A stretch of 64,000 nucleotides of DNA from Rhodococcus yunnanensis NBRC 103083 (GTDB lineage: Bacteria; Actinomycetota; Actinomycetes; Mycobacteriales; Mycobacteriaceae): NCBI RefSeq assembly GCF_001895005.1, contig NZ_BCXH01000006.1:62001-126000 (forward strand), read 5' to 3'. Every line of letters starts with the position of its first letter. Position 1 is the first letter of the stretch. The notes below the pieces were generated by a model. The model was not told where the DNA came from. It saw only the letters and a program-made list of their open reading frames with translations, and did no database searches. Shown in pieces: positions 53,887-62,594 of this stretch. Made by a program: the position numbers and the translations under genes.

Positions 53887-55257
53887 TCAGGCTTTGTCGG
53901 GCTCGGAGGCTTTGAGCATGTCGTGACGCTCGACGACCTTGACGCGTTCGCGGCCTTCGGGTTCGCCGAGGGAGCGCTCGTGGGCGTCGAGGCGGTACCA
54001 GCCGTCCCAGGTGGTGAAAGGGACCTTCTTGTCTTCGAGGAACTTGGTGACGGCGTCGAGGTCGGGTTCGGTGGCGCCGGTGAAGTTCGGTGCGTCTTCG
54101 AGCAGGCACGCCACTGTCTCGTTGGCGTCGCCCTTGGTGTGGCCGATGAGGCCGACGGGTCCGCGCTTGATCCAGCCGGTGACGTAGGTGGCGGGGACGG
54201 TCGTCGTCGACGAGGGTCCTTCGACCACGCGGCCTGCTTCGTTGGGGATGGTGCCTGCCTGGTCGTCGAACGGCAGCTGGCTGATGTTCTGCGAGAGGTA
54301 GCCGACGGCGCGGTAGATGGCGCTGACATCCCAGTCGTTGTACTTGCCGGTGCCGCGGACGTTGCCGGTGCCGTCGAGCTCGGTGCGCTCGGTGCGCAGG
54401 CCGACGACCTTGCCGTCTTCGCCGAGGATTTCGGTGGGCGATTCGAAGAAGTGCAGGAACAGCTTGTGCGGCCGGTTGCCGACGTCGCGGATGGCCCAGT
54501 CCTGGAGTGTGTTGGCGACCATGTCGACCTGCTTGGAGGACCGGCGGGCGGTTTCGGAGCCTTCGTCGTAGTCGATGTCCTCGGGGGCGACGATGACCTC
54601 GATGGTCGGCGAGTGGTCGAGTTCGCGGAGTTCGAGGGGCGTGAACTTGGCCTGGGCCGGTCCGCGGCGTCCGAAGACGTGGACTTCGACGGCCTTGTTG
54701 GCCTTGAGGCCCTCGTAGACGTTGGCGGGGATCTCGGTGGGGAGCAGTTCGTCGCCGGTCTTGGCGAGAACGCGTGCGACGTCGAGTGCAACGTTGCCGA
54801 CGCCGAGGACGGCGACCTTCTCGGCGTCGAGGGGCCAGGTGCGGGGGACGTCGGGGTGGCCGTCGTACCAGGAGACGAAGTCCGCGGCGCCGTAGCTGCC
54901 CTCGAGGTCGATGCCGGGGATCTTCAGATCGCGGTCGGCGTTGGCGCCGGTGGAGAAGATGACGGCGTCGTAGAAGCGGCGCAGATCGTCGAGGGTGATG
55001 TCGGTGCCGTAGTCGATGTTGCCGAGGAGTCTGACCTGCGGCTTGTCCAGCACCTTGTGCAGGGCGGTGATGATGCCCTTGATGCGGGGGTGGTCGGGTG
55101 CGACGCCGTAGCGAATCAGTCCGAAGGGTGCGGGCATGCGCTCGTACAGGTCGATGCTCACATCTGTATCGGACTTCATGAGCGCGTCGGCGGCATAGAT
55201 ACCGGCGGGGCCTGCGCCGACGATGGCGACGCGGAGTGGACGAGTCTGATCAGTCAT
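53887..55257 (-). CDS. fprA: NADPH-ferredoxin reductase FprA
   Basis: 456 aa flavoprotein that passes electrons from NADPH to ferredoxins. RVAIVGAGPAGIYAADALMK is the FAD Rossmann motif; GLIRYGVAPDHPRIKGI and VLGVGNVALDVARVLA (NADPH site), VFGRRGPAQAKFT and GWIKRGPVGLIGHTKGDANE TV complete the adrenodoxin-reductase-like family. ATG 55257 chosen to match the family N-terminus; the frame opens at 55314. It could feed the ferredoxin-dependent P450s and oxygenases of steroid breakdown. Confidence 0.95.
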   Translation of the reverse strand: MTDQTRPLRVAIVGAGPAGIYAADALMKSDTDVSIDLYERMPAPFGLIRYGVAPDHPRIKGIITALHKVLDKPQVRLLGNIDYGTDITLDDLRRFYDAVIFSTGANADRDLKIPGIDLEGSYGAADFVSWYDGHPDVPRTWPLDAEKVAVLGVGNVALDVARVLAKTGDELLPTEIPANVYEGLKANKAVEVHVFGRRGPAQAKFTPLELRELDHSPTIEVIVAPEDIDYDEGSETARRSSKQVDMVANTLQDWAIRDVGNRPHKLFLHFFESPTEILGEDGKVVGLRTERTELDGTGNVRGTGKYNDWDVSAIYRAVGYLSQNISQLPFDDQAGTIPNEAGRVVEGPSSTTTVPATYVTGWIKRGPVGLIGHTKGDANETVACLLEDAPNFTGATEPDLDAVTKFLEDKKVPFTTWDGWYRLDAHERSLGEPEGRERVKVVERHDMLKASEPDKA

Positions 55258-55421
55258 GTGCAGCGAACTACCTTCGTCGACGGAAGTACGGACAACCCAG
55301 CATAAATTAAGCATTACCTGATCTGGGCTGCTGGTCCGCCCTCCAGGCTACTTGGCACGATCTGCAGTCTCCACAGACTCCGGACTTGAGCTATTTCCCT
55401 GTTTCAGGTAGGAATTGCATC

Positions 55422-55496
55422 ATGCAGACGACATTCCTGGTCCGGCGGCTTGCCGTCGACTTCTGTCGTACCTGCACGACCATGTGTTGTCGGTGA
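55422..55496 (+). CDS. Cys-rich leader peptide of the sulfonate operon
   Basis: 24 codons: MQTTFLVRRLAVD then FCRTCTTMCCR and TGA, with Cys at 15, 18, 22 and 23. AGGA lies about 9 nt before the ATG. Actinobacterial leader peptides with clustered Cys codons, often with an RRAVD-like motif and ending CCR or CR, are reported upstream of cysteine and sulfur-assimilation operons, where slow Cys translation relieves attenuation. It sits 149 nt upstream of the tauC-like gene, in an otherwise gene-free leader. I see no strong terminator hairpin, so control may be by translational coupling or Rho. Confidence 0.7.
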   Translation: MQTTFLVRRLAVDFCRTCTTMCCR

Positions 55497-55645
55497 CCAC
55501 ACCCGACGCCAGGGCCTGATCTTCTTCTCTCCTCTGTGCAGCTCTGCATCTCTCCCTCTCTCTTCGGTCCGCTCTACAGCACCCCCTCTCTTCAGCCCTG
55601 CTGCGCTGTGCGCATGGCTGCTTACTTCGGCACGAAAGTGACCTC

Positions 55646-56515
55646 ATGTCGACATCCGTCGAGATACCTCCGGACGATCCCGTCCGATCCTCGGCAGCGG
55701 CTCCGGTACGGGACAGAACCCGTCGCGGTCGTGGCTACCTGACCACCATCGGTCTCCCGATTCTCTCCCTCGTCGTCTTCGTCGGGCTGTGGCAGCTCGC
55801 CGCATCGAGCGGTATATGGAACGAGACGTTCGTTCCGTACCCGAGCACGGTGTGGTCGGCATTCGTGGACTTCTCGACAACGCACGACGGTGTGCGCGGC
55901 TACCAGGGCTACCTGCTCTGGGAGCACCTCTACATGACGCTGCGACGGGTATTCGCGGGCGTGATCATCGGAATCGCGCTCGGTGTCGCGCTCGGTCTTG
56001 CCATGGGCACCATCTCCTGGGTGCGGGCCGTGCTCGAACCGTGGTTGACGTTCCTGCGTGCATTGCCGCCGCTGGCCTACTTCTTCCTTCTCGTCATCTG
56101 GCTCGGAATCGACGAGGCACCGAAGGTCACGTTGCTCGCGCTTGCGGCGCTGCCACCGGCCGCGGTTGCGACGACGGCAGCAGTCCTTGCGGCTCCGGTC
56201 GGCCTCGTCGAGGCCGCTCGTGCGCTCGGCGCGAAGCGGCGAGATGTCATTCGCGACGTCGTCATCCCATCGGCACTTCCCGAAACATTCACCGGCATAA
56301 GGCTTTCGGTAGGAATCGCGTATTCTTCGGTCGTCGCTGCCGAGCTGTTCAACGGTCTTCCCGGCATCGGCGGCGCAGTCAAGGATGCCAGCAACTACAA
56401 CAACACCCCGGTCGTGCTCGTCGGCATCTTTGCCATCGGCATCTCGGGTTTGATCATCGACGGCCTGTTGCGATCACTGGAACGCCGTGTCGTTCCGTGG
56501 CGTGGAAAGATCTGA
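55646..56515 (+). CDS. sulfonate/taurine-type ABC transporter permease
   Basis: 289 aa, six transmembrane helices, SsuC/TauC family: SSGIWNETFVPYPSTVWSAF near the start, WVRAVLEPWLTFLRALPPLAYF, EAARALGAKRRDVIRDVVIPSALPETF (EAA loop) and AAELFNGLPGIGGAVKDASNYNNTP. First structural gene of the operon, behind the Cys-rich leader peptide. The ATG follows AAAGTGACCTC, a weak RBS. Confidence 0.9.
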   Translation: MSTSVEIPPDDPVRSSAAAPVRDRTRRGRGYLTTIGLPILSLVVFVGLWQLAASSGIWNETFVPYPSTVWSAFVDFSTTHDGVRGYQGYLLWEHLYMTLRRVFAGVIIGIALGVALGLAMGTISWVRAVLEPWLTFLRALPPLAYFFLLVIWLGIDEAPKVTLLALAALPPAAVATTAAVLAAPVGLVEAARALGAKRRDVIRDVVIPSALPETFTGIRLSVGIAYSSVVAAELFNGLPGIGGAVKDASNYNNTPVVLVGIFAIGISGLIIDGLLRSLERRVVPWRGKI

Positions 56516-56522
56516 GGAAGAC

Positions 56523-57551
56523 ATGAAACTCACCAAAGCTGTTGTCGCGCTTGCCGTAGGGGCGCTCGCACTCACCGGCTGCGCCGTCGACAACTCCGAC
56601 AACGACGACAGCAAGCCCACCATCCGTATCGCGTACCAGTCGTTTCCCAGTGGCGACCTCGTCGTCAAGAACAACGGCTGGCTCGAAGAAGCGTTGCCGG
56701 ACTACAACATCAAGTGGACCAAGTTCGACTCTGGCGCAGACATCAACACGGCGTTCATCGCGGGTGAACTCGATTTCGGTGCCATCGGCTCCAGCCCGGT
56801 GGCGCGTGGATTGTCTGCGCCGCTGAACATTCCGTACCAGGTGGCGTTCGTTCTCGACGTCGCCGGTGACAACGAGGCATTGGTCGCGCGCAACGACACC
56901 GGAATCGAGTCGGTCGCCGATCTGCGCGGCAAACGCGTCGGGACGGCATTCGCATCGACAGCCCACTACAGTTTGCTCGCCGCCCTCGAGCAGGCCGGGC
57001 TGAGCGCGTCGGATGTCGATCTCATCGATCTGCAGCCGCAGGCCTCGCTCGCTGCGTGGGAACGCGGAGACGTCGACGCCGTCTACACCTGGCTGCCGAC
57101 GCTGGACGAGCTGCGCAAGACCGGCAAGACACTCGTCGCCAGTCGTGAGCTCGCCACCGCAGGAAAGCCGACGCTGGATCTCGGTGTCGTCTCGACATCG
57201 TTCGCCGACGAGCATTCGGAGGCCGTCGACGCGTGGCGCCAGGTCGAGACCCGCGCACTCAACACCATCGCCGACGACCCCGATGCAGCTGCGAAAGCCG
57301 TTGCGGCAGAGATCGGAATCACGCAGGACGAGGCCGCGAACCAGCTGAGTCAGGGCGTCTTCCTGACGCCGGAGGAACTGACGTCGTCCGAGTGGCTCGG
57401 AACCGAAGGCTCGGTCGGCAACATCGCCGTGAACCTGCAGAGTGCATCGGAGTTCCTGGCTGCGCAGAATCAGATCGACGCTGCGGCGCCGCTGTCGACG
57501 TTCCAGGACGCGATCTACGTGAAGGGGCTTCCCGGTGTCCTCACAGACTGA
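56523..57551 (+). CDS. sulfonate/taurine-type ABC solute-binding lipoprotein
   Basis: 342 aa. Lipobox ALALTGC; mature NMT1/TauA-type domain: TIRIAYQSFPSGDLVVKNNGWLEEALP, FDSGADINTAFIAGELDFGA IGSSPVARGL, DLRGKRVGTAFASTAHYSLLAAL and YTWLPTLDELRKTGKTLV. ATG 56523 follows GAGGAAG. The 3' end overlaps the ATPase gene by 17 nt. Ligand likely taurine or another aliphatic sulfonate, given the TauD neighbour. Confidence 0.9.
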   Translation: MKLTKAVVALAVGALALTGCAVDNSDNDDSKPTIRIAYQSFPSGDLVVKNNGWLEEALPDYNIKWTKFDSGADINTAFIAGELDFGAIGSSPVARGLSAPLNIPYQVAFVLDVAGDNEALVARNDTGIESVADLRGKRVGTAFASTAHYSLLAALEQAGLSASDVDLIDLQPQASLAAWERGDVDAVYTWLPTLDELRKTGKTLVASRELATAGKPTLDLGVVSTSFADEHSEAVDAWRQVETRALNTIADDPDAAAKAVAAEIGITQDEAANQLSQGVFLTPEELTSSEWLGTEGSVGNIAVNLQSASEFLAAQNQIDAAAPLSTFQDAIYVKGLPGVLTD

Positions 57552-58362
57552 CACGTCCCGCATCGGCGCTCCGAACGCCGGTGACCGGACTCTGGACGGG
57601 TCGATCCGCATCGACAACGTCTCGCACATCTACGGCAAGGGAACCGATCGAGTCACCGCGCTCGGTCCCGTCGACCTGACCGTCCCGCCGGGGGAGTTCC
57701 TCGTGCTCGTCGGTGCTTCGGGTTGCGGCAAGAGCACGCTCCTACGGCTGATCGCCGGCTTCGAGAGTGCCACGGAAGGGTCGGTTCAGGTCTCGGGTAC
57801 AACGCCGACGCCAGGGCTGACGTCCGGTGTGGTCTTCCAGCAGCCGCGTCTGTTCCCGTGGAAGACCGTCGGCGGAAACGTCGATCTCGCATTGAAGTAC
57901 GCGGGAATCAGCAAGGGGGCGAGAGTCGCTCGCCGTGACCAACTGCTGGCCCGTGTAGGACTGGAAGGGACGGCGGATCGCAAGATCTGGGAGATCTCCG
58001 GCGGCCAGCAGCAACGTGTGGCGATCGCGCGGGCATTGGCGGCGGATACGTCGTTGCTCCTGCTCGACGAGCCGTTCGCCGCGCTGGACGCACTTACTCG
58101 TGAGAGGCTTCAGGAAGACTTGCGTCAGGTCAGTGCCGAGTCCGGCCGCACGAGCGTGTTCGTGACGCACAGTGCCGACGAAGCGGCCTTTCTCGGTTCG
58201 AGGATCGTCGTCCTGACCACCCGCCCTGGGCAGGTCGCTCTCGACATTCCGGTCGATCTCCCACGAAGCGGTGTCGACGCAGACGAGCTCAGAGGCTCAC
58301 CGGAATTCGCCGCGCTGCGTGCCGAAGTCGGACACGCGGTCAAAACCGCAGCAGCTGCATAG
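57535..58362 (+). CDS. sulfonate/taurine-type ABC transporter ATPase
   Basis: 275 aa. Walker A GASGCGKST at 60-68, Q-loop VVFQQPRLFPWKTVGGNV, signature ISGGQQQRVAIARAL, Walker B LLLLDEPFAALD, H-loop FVTHSADEA. The order permease, binding protein, ATPase, dioxygenase and the close spacing support one transcript. GTG 57535 lies inside the end of the binding-protein gene. Confidence 0.93.
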   Translation: MSSQTDTSRIGAPNAGDRTLDGSIRIDNVSHIYGKGTDRVTALGPVDLTVPPGEFLVLVGASGCGKSTLLRLIAGFESATEGSVQVSGTTPTPGLTSGVVFQQPRLFPWKTVGGNVDLALKYAGISKGARVARRDQLLARVGLEGTADRKIWEISGGQQQRVAIARALAADTSLLLLDEPFAALDALTRERLQEDLRQVSAESGRTSVFVTHSADEAAFLGSRIVVLTTRPGQVALDIPVDLPRSGVDADELRGSPEFAALRAEVGHAVKTAAAA

Positions 58363-58374
58363 AAGGAGGAGAAC

Positions 58375-59241
58375 ATGACCACTGTCGAAACCGCAGTGTC
58401 CTTGACGCTCGACAAGTTCGGGCCGAGGTTCGGCGCCGAGGTGATCGGACTCGACGTCGCGTCGGCGTCCGATGCCGAGGTGCTCGCGATTCGTGAGGCG
58501 CTCGTCGAGCACAAGGTTCTCGTGCTCCGCGGGCAGTCGCTCGACGACGAGGGGCAGATCGACTTCGGTCGGCGCCTCGGCGAGCTGACCGCAGGGCATC
58601 CCGTGCACGACAGTGGTCATGTGGCTGCCGAGGTGTACGCCCTCGACAGTCAGGACAACGGCTTCGCCGACATCTGGCACACCGACGTGACGTTCATGGA
58701 GCGTCCGCCGATGGGTTCGATCCTGCGACCCGTCGTCCTGCCTCCGCACGGCGGCGACACCAACTGGGCCGACAGTCAGCTCGCGTACGAGTCGCTGTCG
58801 GCTCCGGTTCGGCAGATGATCGACCAGCTCACCGCCGTACACGACGGCAACCGCGAGTTCGGGTACTACCTCGCGAGCAAGCGCGGCGGCAAGGGCAACG
58901 TGTGGGACGGCAAGGAGGTGACCGCGCTGGTACCCGTCGAACATCCGGTGGTTCGGGTCCATCCCGAGACCGGACGCAAGGGGATCTTCGTCAACCCCGG
59001 TTTCACCTCGCACATCGCCGGGGTGTCGGAGGCGGAGAGCCGCGGCATCCTCGACTTCCTCTACGCGCACCTGACGAAGCCGGAGCATGTCGTGCGGCAC
59101 CGGTGGCGCCTGGGCGACCTGGTGCTGTGGGACAACCGGAGCACCTCGCACTACGCGAACCGTGATTACGGCACCGAGCATCGCGTCATGCACAGGATCA
59201 CGCTGCGTGGGGATATTCCGGTCGGACCCCGGCAGCCGTAA
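58375..59241 (+). CDS. tauD: TauD-type 2-oxoglutarate/Fe(II) dioxygenase
   Basis: 288 aa. Oxidises taurine or an alkyl sulfonate (or sulfate ester) to release sulfite for sulfur assimilation. The facial triad is visible: H102 and D104 in IWHTDVTF, H259 in STSHYANRDYG, and the 2-oxoglutarate Arg in MHRITLRGD (R274). A strong GAAGGAGGAG RBS precedes ATG 58375, 13 nt after the ATPase stop. Its placement in a sulfonate importer operon supports the role; the exact sulfonate is unknown. Confidence 0.93.
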   Translation: MTTVETAVSLTLDKFGPRFGAEVIGLDVASASDAEVLAIREALVEHKVLVLRGQSLDDEGQIDFGRRLGELTAGHPVHDSGHVAAEVYALDSQDNGFADIWHTDVTFMERPPMGSILRPVVLPPHGGDTNWADSQLAYESLSAPVRQMIDQLTAVHDGNREFGYYLASKRGGKGNVWDGKEVTALVPVEHPVVRVHPETGRKGIFVNPGFTSHIAGVSEAESRGILDFLYAHLTKPEHVVRHRWRLGDLVLWDNRSTSHYANRDYGTEHRVMHRITLRGDIPVGPRQP

Positions 59242-59270
59242 GCGAAGGTCCTGCGAGGAAGATTGCAGGT

Positions 59271-59798
59271 ATGGCGTCGTGGCGTGAACGTAGACAGTTG
59301 TGGGTCGAGAGCCGTGAGGAAGCCGCGAACAATGCTTCGAGGGTGGCTGCCGAGACGGGTGAGCGACGTCCGGCGAGTGCATGGCCGTTCCTGCTCGCGG
59401 TCGGCATCGTCGTGGTGATTCTGGGCGGGATCTTCCTCGCGGCGCAGTTCGCGCCCGCGGAGAAGAACATCACTCAGGCGCAGTTGATGACCGACGCCAT
59501 CACCGAGTTCGTCGATGCGCAGAACGCCGGCGATGTCACGGCGCTACGCGCGACGACGTGTCAGGACCAGCTCGCGCAGATCGTGACCGGAAGCGACGAG
59601 CAGTACCGGCAGGCGAGAGCCGCCGACGTCGCCGACAACGGCAAAACCGTCGTCGACGGTGCCCCGACCGGTTACGAGGTCAACGGTGACCGCGGCGTCG
59701 CGACCGTGCCGATCAAGCAGGAGAAGTCCGGTTCGACGTCGAACGACGAGTGGAAGTTCGTTCGTGTCGACGGCAACTGGTTGGTGTGCAATGTTTGA
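59271..59798 (+). CDS. membrane-anchored DUF4878-like protein
   Basis: 175 aa. A charged N-terminus leads to a transmembrane helix (AWPFLLAVGIVVVILGGIFLAA) and an external alpha/beta domain (AITEFVDAQNAGDVTALRATTCQDQ, then DEWKFVRVDGNWLVCNV). Two Cys probably pair. Organised like the protein at 36994-37635, so the two are paralogues. Function unknown. Located between tauD and the rhodanese gene with short gaps. Confidence 0.7.
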   Translation: MASWRERRQLWVESREEAANNASRVAAETGERRPASAWPFLLAVGIVVVILGGIFLAAQFAPAEKNITQAQLMTDAITEFVDAQNAGDVTALRATTCQDQLAQIVTGSDEQYRQARAADVADNGKTVVDGAPTGYEVNGDRGVATVPIKQEKSGSTSNDEWKFVRVDGNWLVCNV

Positions 59799-59828
59799 GT
59801 CGAAACCTCTCTGTGGAAGGCTGAACCC

Positions 59829-60242
59829 GTGAGCTACGCAGGCGATATAACCCCGCAGGCAGCGTGGGAGCTGCTACGTGACGACCCCGACGCGGTCCTG
59901 GTGGACGTGCGCACGCACGCCGAATGGCAGTACGTGGGTGTGCCGGATCTGTCGTCGATCGATCGGCCCGCTCATCTCATCGAGTGGGTCAGCTATCCGA
60001 ACGGCGCGCGCAACGAGAATTTCGTCGATCAGTTGAAGGACGCAGGCGTCGACGGTCGACGCCCGGTGGTGTTCCTGTGCCGGTCCGGCCAGCGTTCGAT
60101 CGGCGCGGCCGAGGCTGCGACGGCGGCGGGCATCGGCCCGTCGTACAACGTGCTGGACGGATTCGAAGGTGCGACGGACGCCGAAGGCCATCGCGGCGCT
60201 GTGGGCTGGCGCGCGGTCGGACTTCCGTGGAGGCAGGGATGA
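59829..60242 (+). CDS. rhodanese-like sulfurtransferase (Rv0390-like)
   Basis: 137 aa single rhodanese domain. VLVDVRTHAEWQYVGVPDLSS is the CH2A motif, and FLCRSGQRSIGAAEAA contains the catalytic Cys in a CRSGQRS loop. Start GTG 59829. Its TGA overlaps the metZ ATG (ATGA), so it is translationally coupled and probably delivers or handles sulfane sulfur for MetZ. Confidence 0.92.
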   Translation: MSYAGDITPQAAWELLRDDPDAVLVDVRTHAEWQYVGVPDLSSIDRPAHLIEWVSYPNGARNENFVDQLKDAGVDGRRPVVFLCRSGQRSIGAAEAATAAGIGPSYNVLDGFEGATDAEGHRGAVGWRAVGLPWRQG

Positions 60243-61510
60243 GCGAGTCGGGGAATGGCTCCGGCGGGCAGGAGCGAAGCGACTCGGGGAATCGGGTGCC
60301 GAAGGGTGGGGGATTTTCGAAGCCGCTGCCGGCTGGTGTGGGCCAAGGCACGCTCGGAGTTCGGGGCGGACTGATGCGGTCCGGCTTCGACGAGAACGCC
60401 GAGGCGCTCTATCTGTCCTCCGGGTTCGTCTACGAGAGTGCCGGGGCCGCCGAGCAGGCGTTCACCGGTGAGATCGATCATTTCGTCTACTCCCGTTACG
60501 GCAATCCGACGGTGAAGATGTTCGAGGAGCGTCTGCGCCTGATCGAGGGTGCCGAGGCGTGCTTCGGCACGTCGAGCGGTATGTCGGCGGTGTTCACGGC
60601 GCTCGGTGCGCTGCTGAAGGCCGGTGACCGACTGGTGGCGGCGCGCAGCCTGTTCGGCTCGTGCTTCGTCGTGTGCAACGAGATTCTGCCGCGGTGGGGC
60701 GTGGAGACGGTGTTCGTCGACGGCGAGGACAACGCGCAGTGGGAGGAAGCACTGTCGGTTCCGACGACGGCGGTGTTCTTCGAGACACCGTCGAATCCGA
60801 TGCAGTCGCTCGTCGACGTCGAGCGAGTGTCCGAATTGGCGCATGCTGCAGGCGCAACCGTGGTGCTGGACAATGTTTTCGCGACGCCACTGCTGCAGCG
60901 AAGCCTCGAGCTCGGGGCCGACGTCGTCGTGTACTCCGGGACCAAGCACATCGACGGGCAGGGCCGTGTGCTCGGCGGCGCCATTCTGGGCAGCAAGGAG
61001 TACATCGACGGACCGGTGCAGACGTTGATGCGGCACACCGGGCCTGCGCTGAGCCCGTTCAACGCGTGGACGCTGCTCAAGGGTCTCGAGACGATGCCGG
61101 TGCGCGTGCGCCACTCCACGCAGTCTGCGCTCGAGATCGCGAGGTTCCTCGAGGGTCACAAGGCGGTGTCGTGGGTCAAGTACCCGTACCTCGAGTCGCA
61201 CCCGCAGCACGAGTTGGCCAAGAAGCAGATGAGCGGCGGCGGGACCGTCGTGACGTTCGAGTTGGATGCACCCGGCGGTGAGGGCAAGAAGCGCGCGTTC
61301 GAGCTGCTCGACGCTCTGAAGGTCGTCGACATCTCGAACAATCTCGGCGACGCCAAATCGCTCGTCACGCATCCGGCGACGACGACGCACCGTGCCATGG
61401 GCCCGGAGGGTCGCGCAGCGGTCGGCATCACCGACGGTGTTGTGCGTATTTCGATCGGTCTGGAGGACACTGCCGATCTGATCGCCGATCTCGACCAAGC
61501 ACTGAGCTGA
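60239..61510 (+). CDS. metZ: O-succinylhomoserine sulfhydrylase
   Basis: 423 aa Cys/Met-metabolism PLP enzyme making homocysteine from O-succinylhomoserine and sulfide. It has YLSSGFVYESAGAAEQAF, HFVYSRYGNPTVKMFEERLR LIEGAEACFGTSSGMSAVF, VVLDNVFATPLLQRSLELGA, and the PLP lysine in VVYSGTKHIDGQGRVLGG. ATG 60239 overlaps the rhodanese stop. The N-terminal 30 residues are Gly/Ser-rich and variable. Confidence 0.94.
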   Translation: MSESGNGSGGQERSDSGNRVPKGGGFSKPLPAGVGQGTLGVRGGLMRSGFDENAEALYLSSGFVYESAGAAEQAFTGEIDHFVYSRYGNPTVKMFEERLRLIEGAEACFGTSSGMSAVFTALGALLKAGDRLVAARSLFGSCFVVCNEILPRWGVETVFVDGEDNAQWEEALSVPTTAVFFETPSNPMQSLVDVERVSELAHAAGATVVLDNVFATPLLQRSLELGADVVVYSGTKHIDGQGRVLGGAILGSKEYIDGPVQTLMRHTGPALSPFNAWTLLKGLETMPVRVRHSTQSALEIARFLEGHKAVSWVKYPYLESHPQHELAKKQMSGGGTVVTFELDAPGGEGKKRAFELLDALKVVDISNNLGDAKSLVTHPATTTHRAMGPEGRAAVGITDGVVRISIGLEDTADLIADLDQALS

Positions 61511-61511
61511 T

Positions 61512-62594
61512 CTACGCGAGCCCGAGTGCGGCGAGAACCGTGCGGAACTTCGCCGTCGTTTCGGCGAGTTCCGCATCGGGATCGGACGCTTCGACGATGC
61601 CTCCGCCCGCTGTCGCCAGGGCCGAGCGGCCGTCGGCGGCGAGCACGAGGCATCTGATGGCGACCATCCATTCGCCGTCGCCGGAGCCGTCCGTCCACCC
61701 GACGGCACCGGCGTAGAAGCCGCGCGGTCCTTCGATCCGTGAGATCGCCGCCATTGCAGCCATCCGCGGAACGCCCGCGACGGCGGCCGTGGGGTGCAAC
61801 GCGAGCGCGAGGTCGAGCGCGGTGGTTCCCGGGTCCCGAAGCACACCGGTGATCGGTGAGCTCAGATGCCACAGTTGAGGTGTGCTGCTGAGCTGAGGCG
61901 TGGCCGGCACCTCGATGTCGGTGCACAGCGGTTCGAGCGCGGCTTTGATCTCGTCGACGACAAATCTGTGTTCGGCTTGATCCTTCGCACTCGCAGCGAG
62001 CTGCTCGGCGATGACCGCGTCGATAGCCGGGTCGGCGCTGCGCGCGGCCGTCCCGGCAAACGGATGGCAGCTCACGATCGAGCCATGACGACGCACCAAC
62101 AGCTCGGGGCTGGAGCCCACGAGATATCTGCCCGTGTGCTCGCCGCCTGCCGCCGACAGATCCACGGCGTAACCGTTGCCGAGCGGGTCGGCGCCGACCA
62201 ATGCGTCGAGGAGCGCCAGCGGCGCGATCGCGGCATCTGCCTGCAACCGGAGCGAGCGGGCCAGCACCACTTTCTGTGCGGTTCCGCGGCGGAGCGAGTC
62301 GACGAGCGCTCGAACCCGTTCGACGTGCATGTCCGACGCCGGGACCTGTTCTCCGATATGCACTTCGGGAAGCTGGGTTCTCTCTTCGGCCCTCCAGGGG
62401 CCGTCGGTCCTGACGAGCGACGTCGGTTCGACGAGGGCCACGGGATCGGTGACGTCGAACGGTAGTGCCCCGACGACGGTGCTCCCGGATCGTACTGCGG
62501 CGACGGCGTCGGTCAGAGACGAGAAGGTGCGTTGGACTCCGCCGGCCTCGACGTTGTAACCGCGACGGGACAGAACGAAAGGTGACGTCGGCAT
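61512..62594 (-). CDS. isochorismate synthase (MenF/EntC type)
   Basis: 360 aa chorismate-using enzyme. QKVVLARSLRLQADAAIAPL, RYLVGSSPELLVRRHGSIVS CHPFAGTA, SSTPQLWHLSSPITGVLRDP, HPTAAVAGVPRMAAMAAISR IEGPRGFYAGAVGW and the terminal GGGIVEASDPDAELAET are the conserved blocks. Product isochorismate feeds menaquinone or siderophore/salicylate synthesis; no other gene of either pathway is nearby. ATG overlaps the upstream HAD stop (62594). Convergent with metZ. Confidence 0.9.
   Translation of the reverse strand: MPTSPFVLSRRGYNVEAGGVQRTFSSLTDAVAAVRSGSTVVGALPFDVTDPVALVEPTSLVRTDGPWRAEERTQLPEVHIGEQVPASDMHVERVRALVDSLRRGTAQKVVLARSLRLQADAAIAPLALLDALVGADPLGNGYAVDLSAAGGEHTGRYLVGSSPELLVRRHGSIVSCHPFAGTAARSADPAIDAVIAEQLAASAKDQAEHRFVVDEIKAALEPLCTDIEVPATPQLSSTPQLWHLSSPITGVLRDPGTTALDLALALHPTAAVAGVPRMAAMAAISRIEGPRGFYAGAVGWTDGSGDGEWMVAIRCLVLAADGRSALATAGGGIVEASDPDAELAETTAKFRTVLAALGLA

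Noticed and set aside
53758-55305. Plus-strand 515-codon frame
   Set aside because: Antisense to fprA, with a valine/glycine-rich composition typical of shadow frames.
60029-61846. 605-codon minus-strand frame
   Set aside because: Antisense to rhodanese and metZ, which are well supported.
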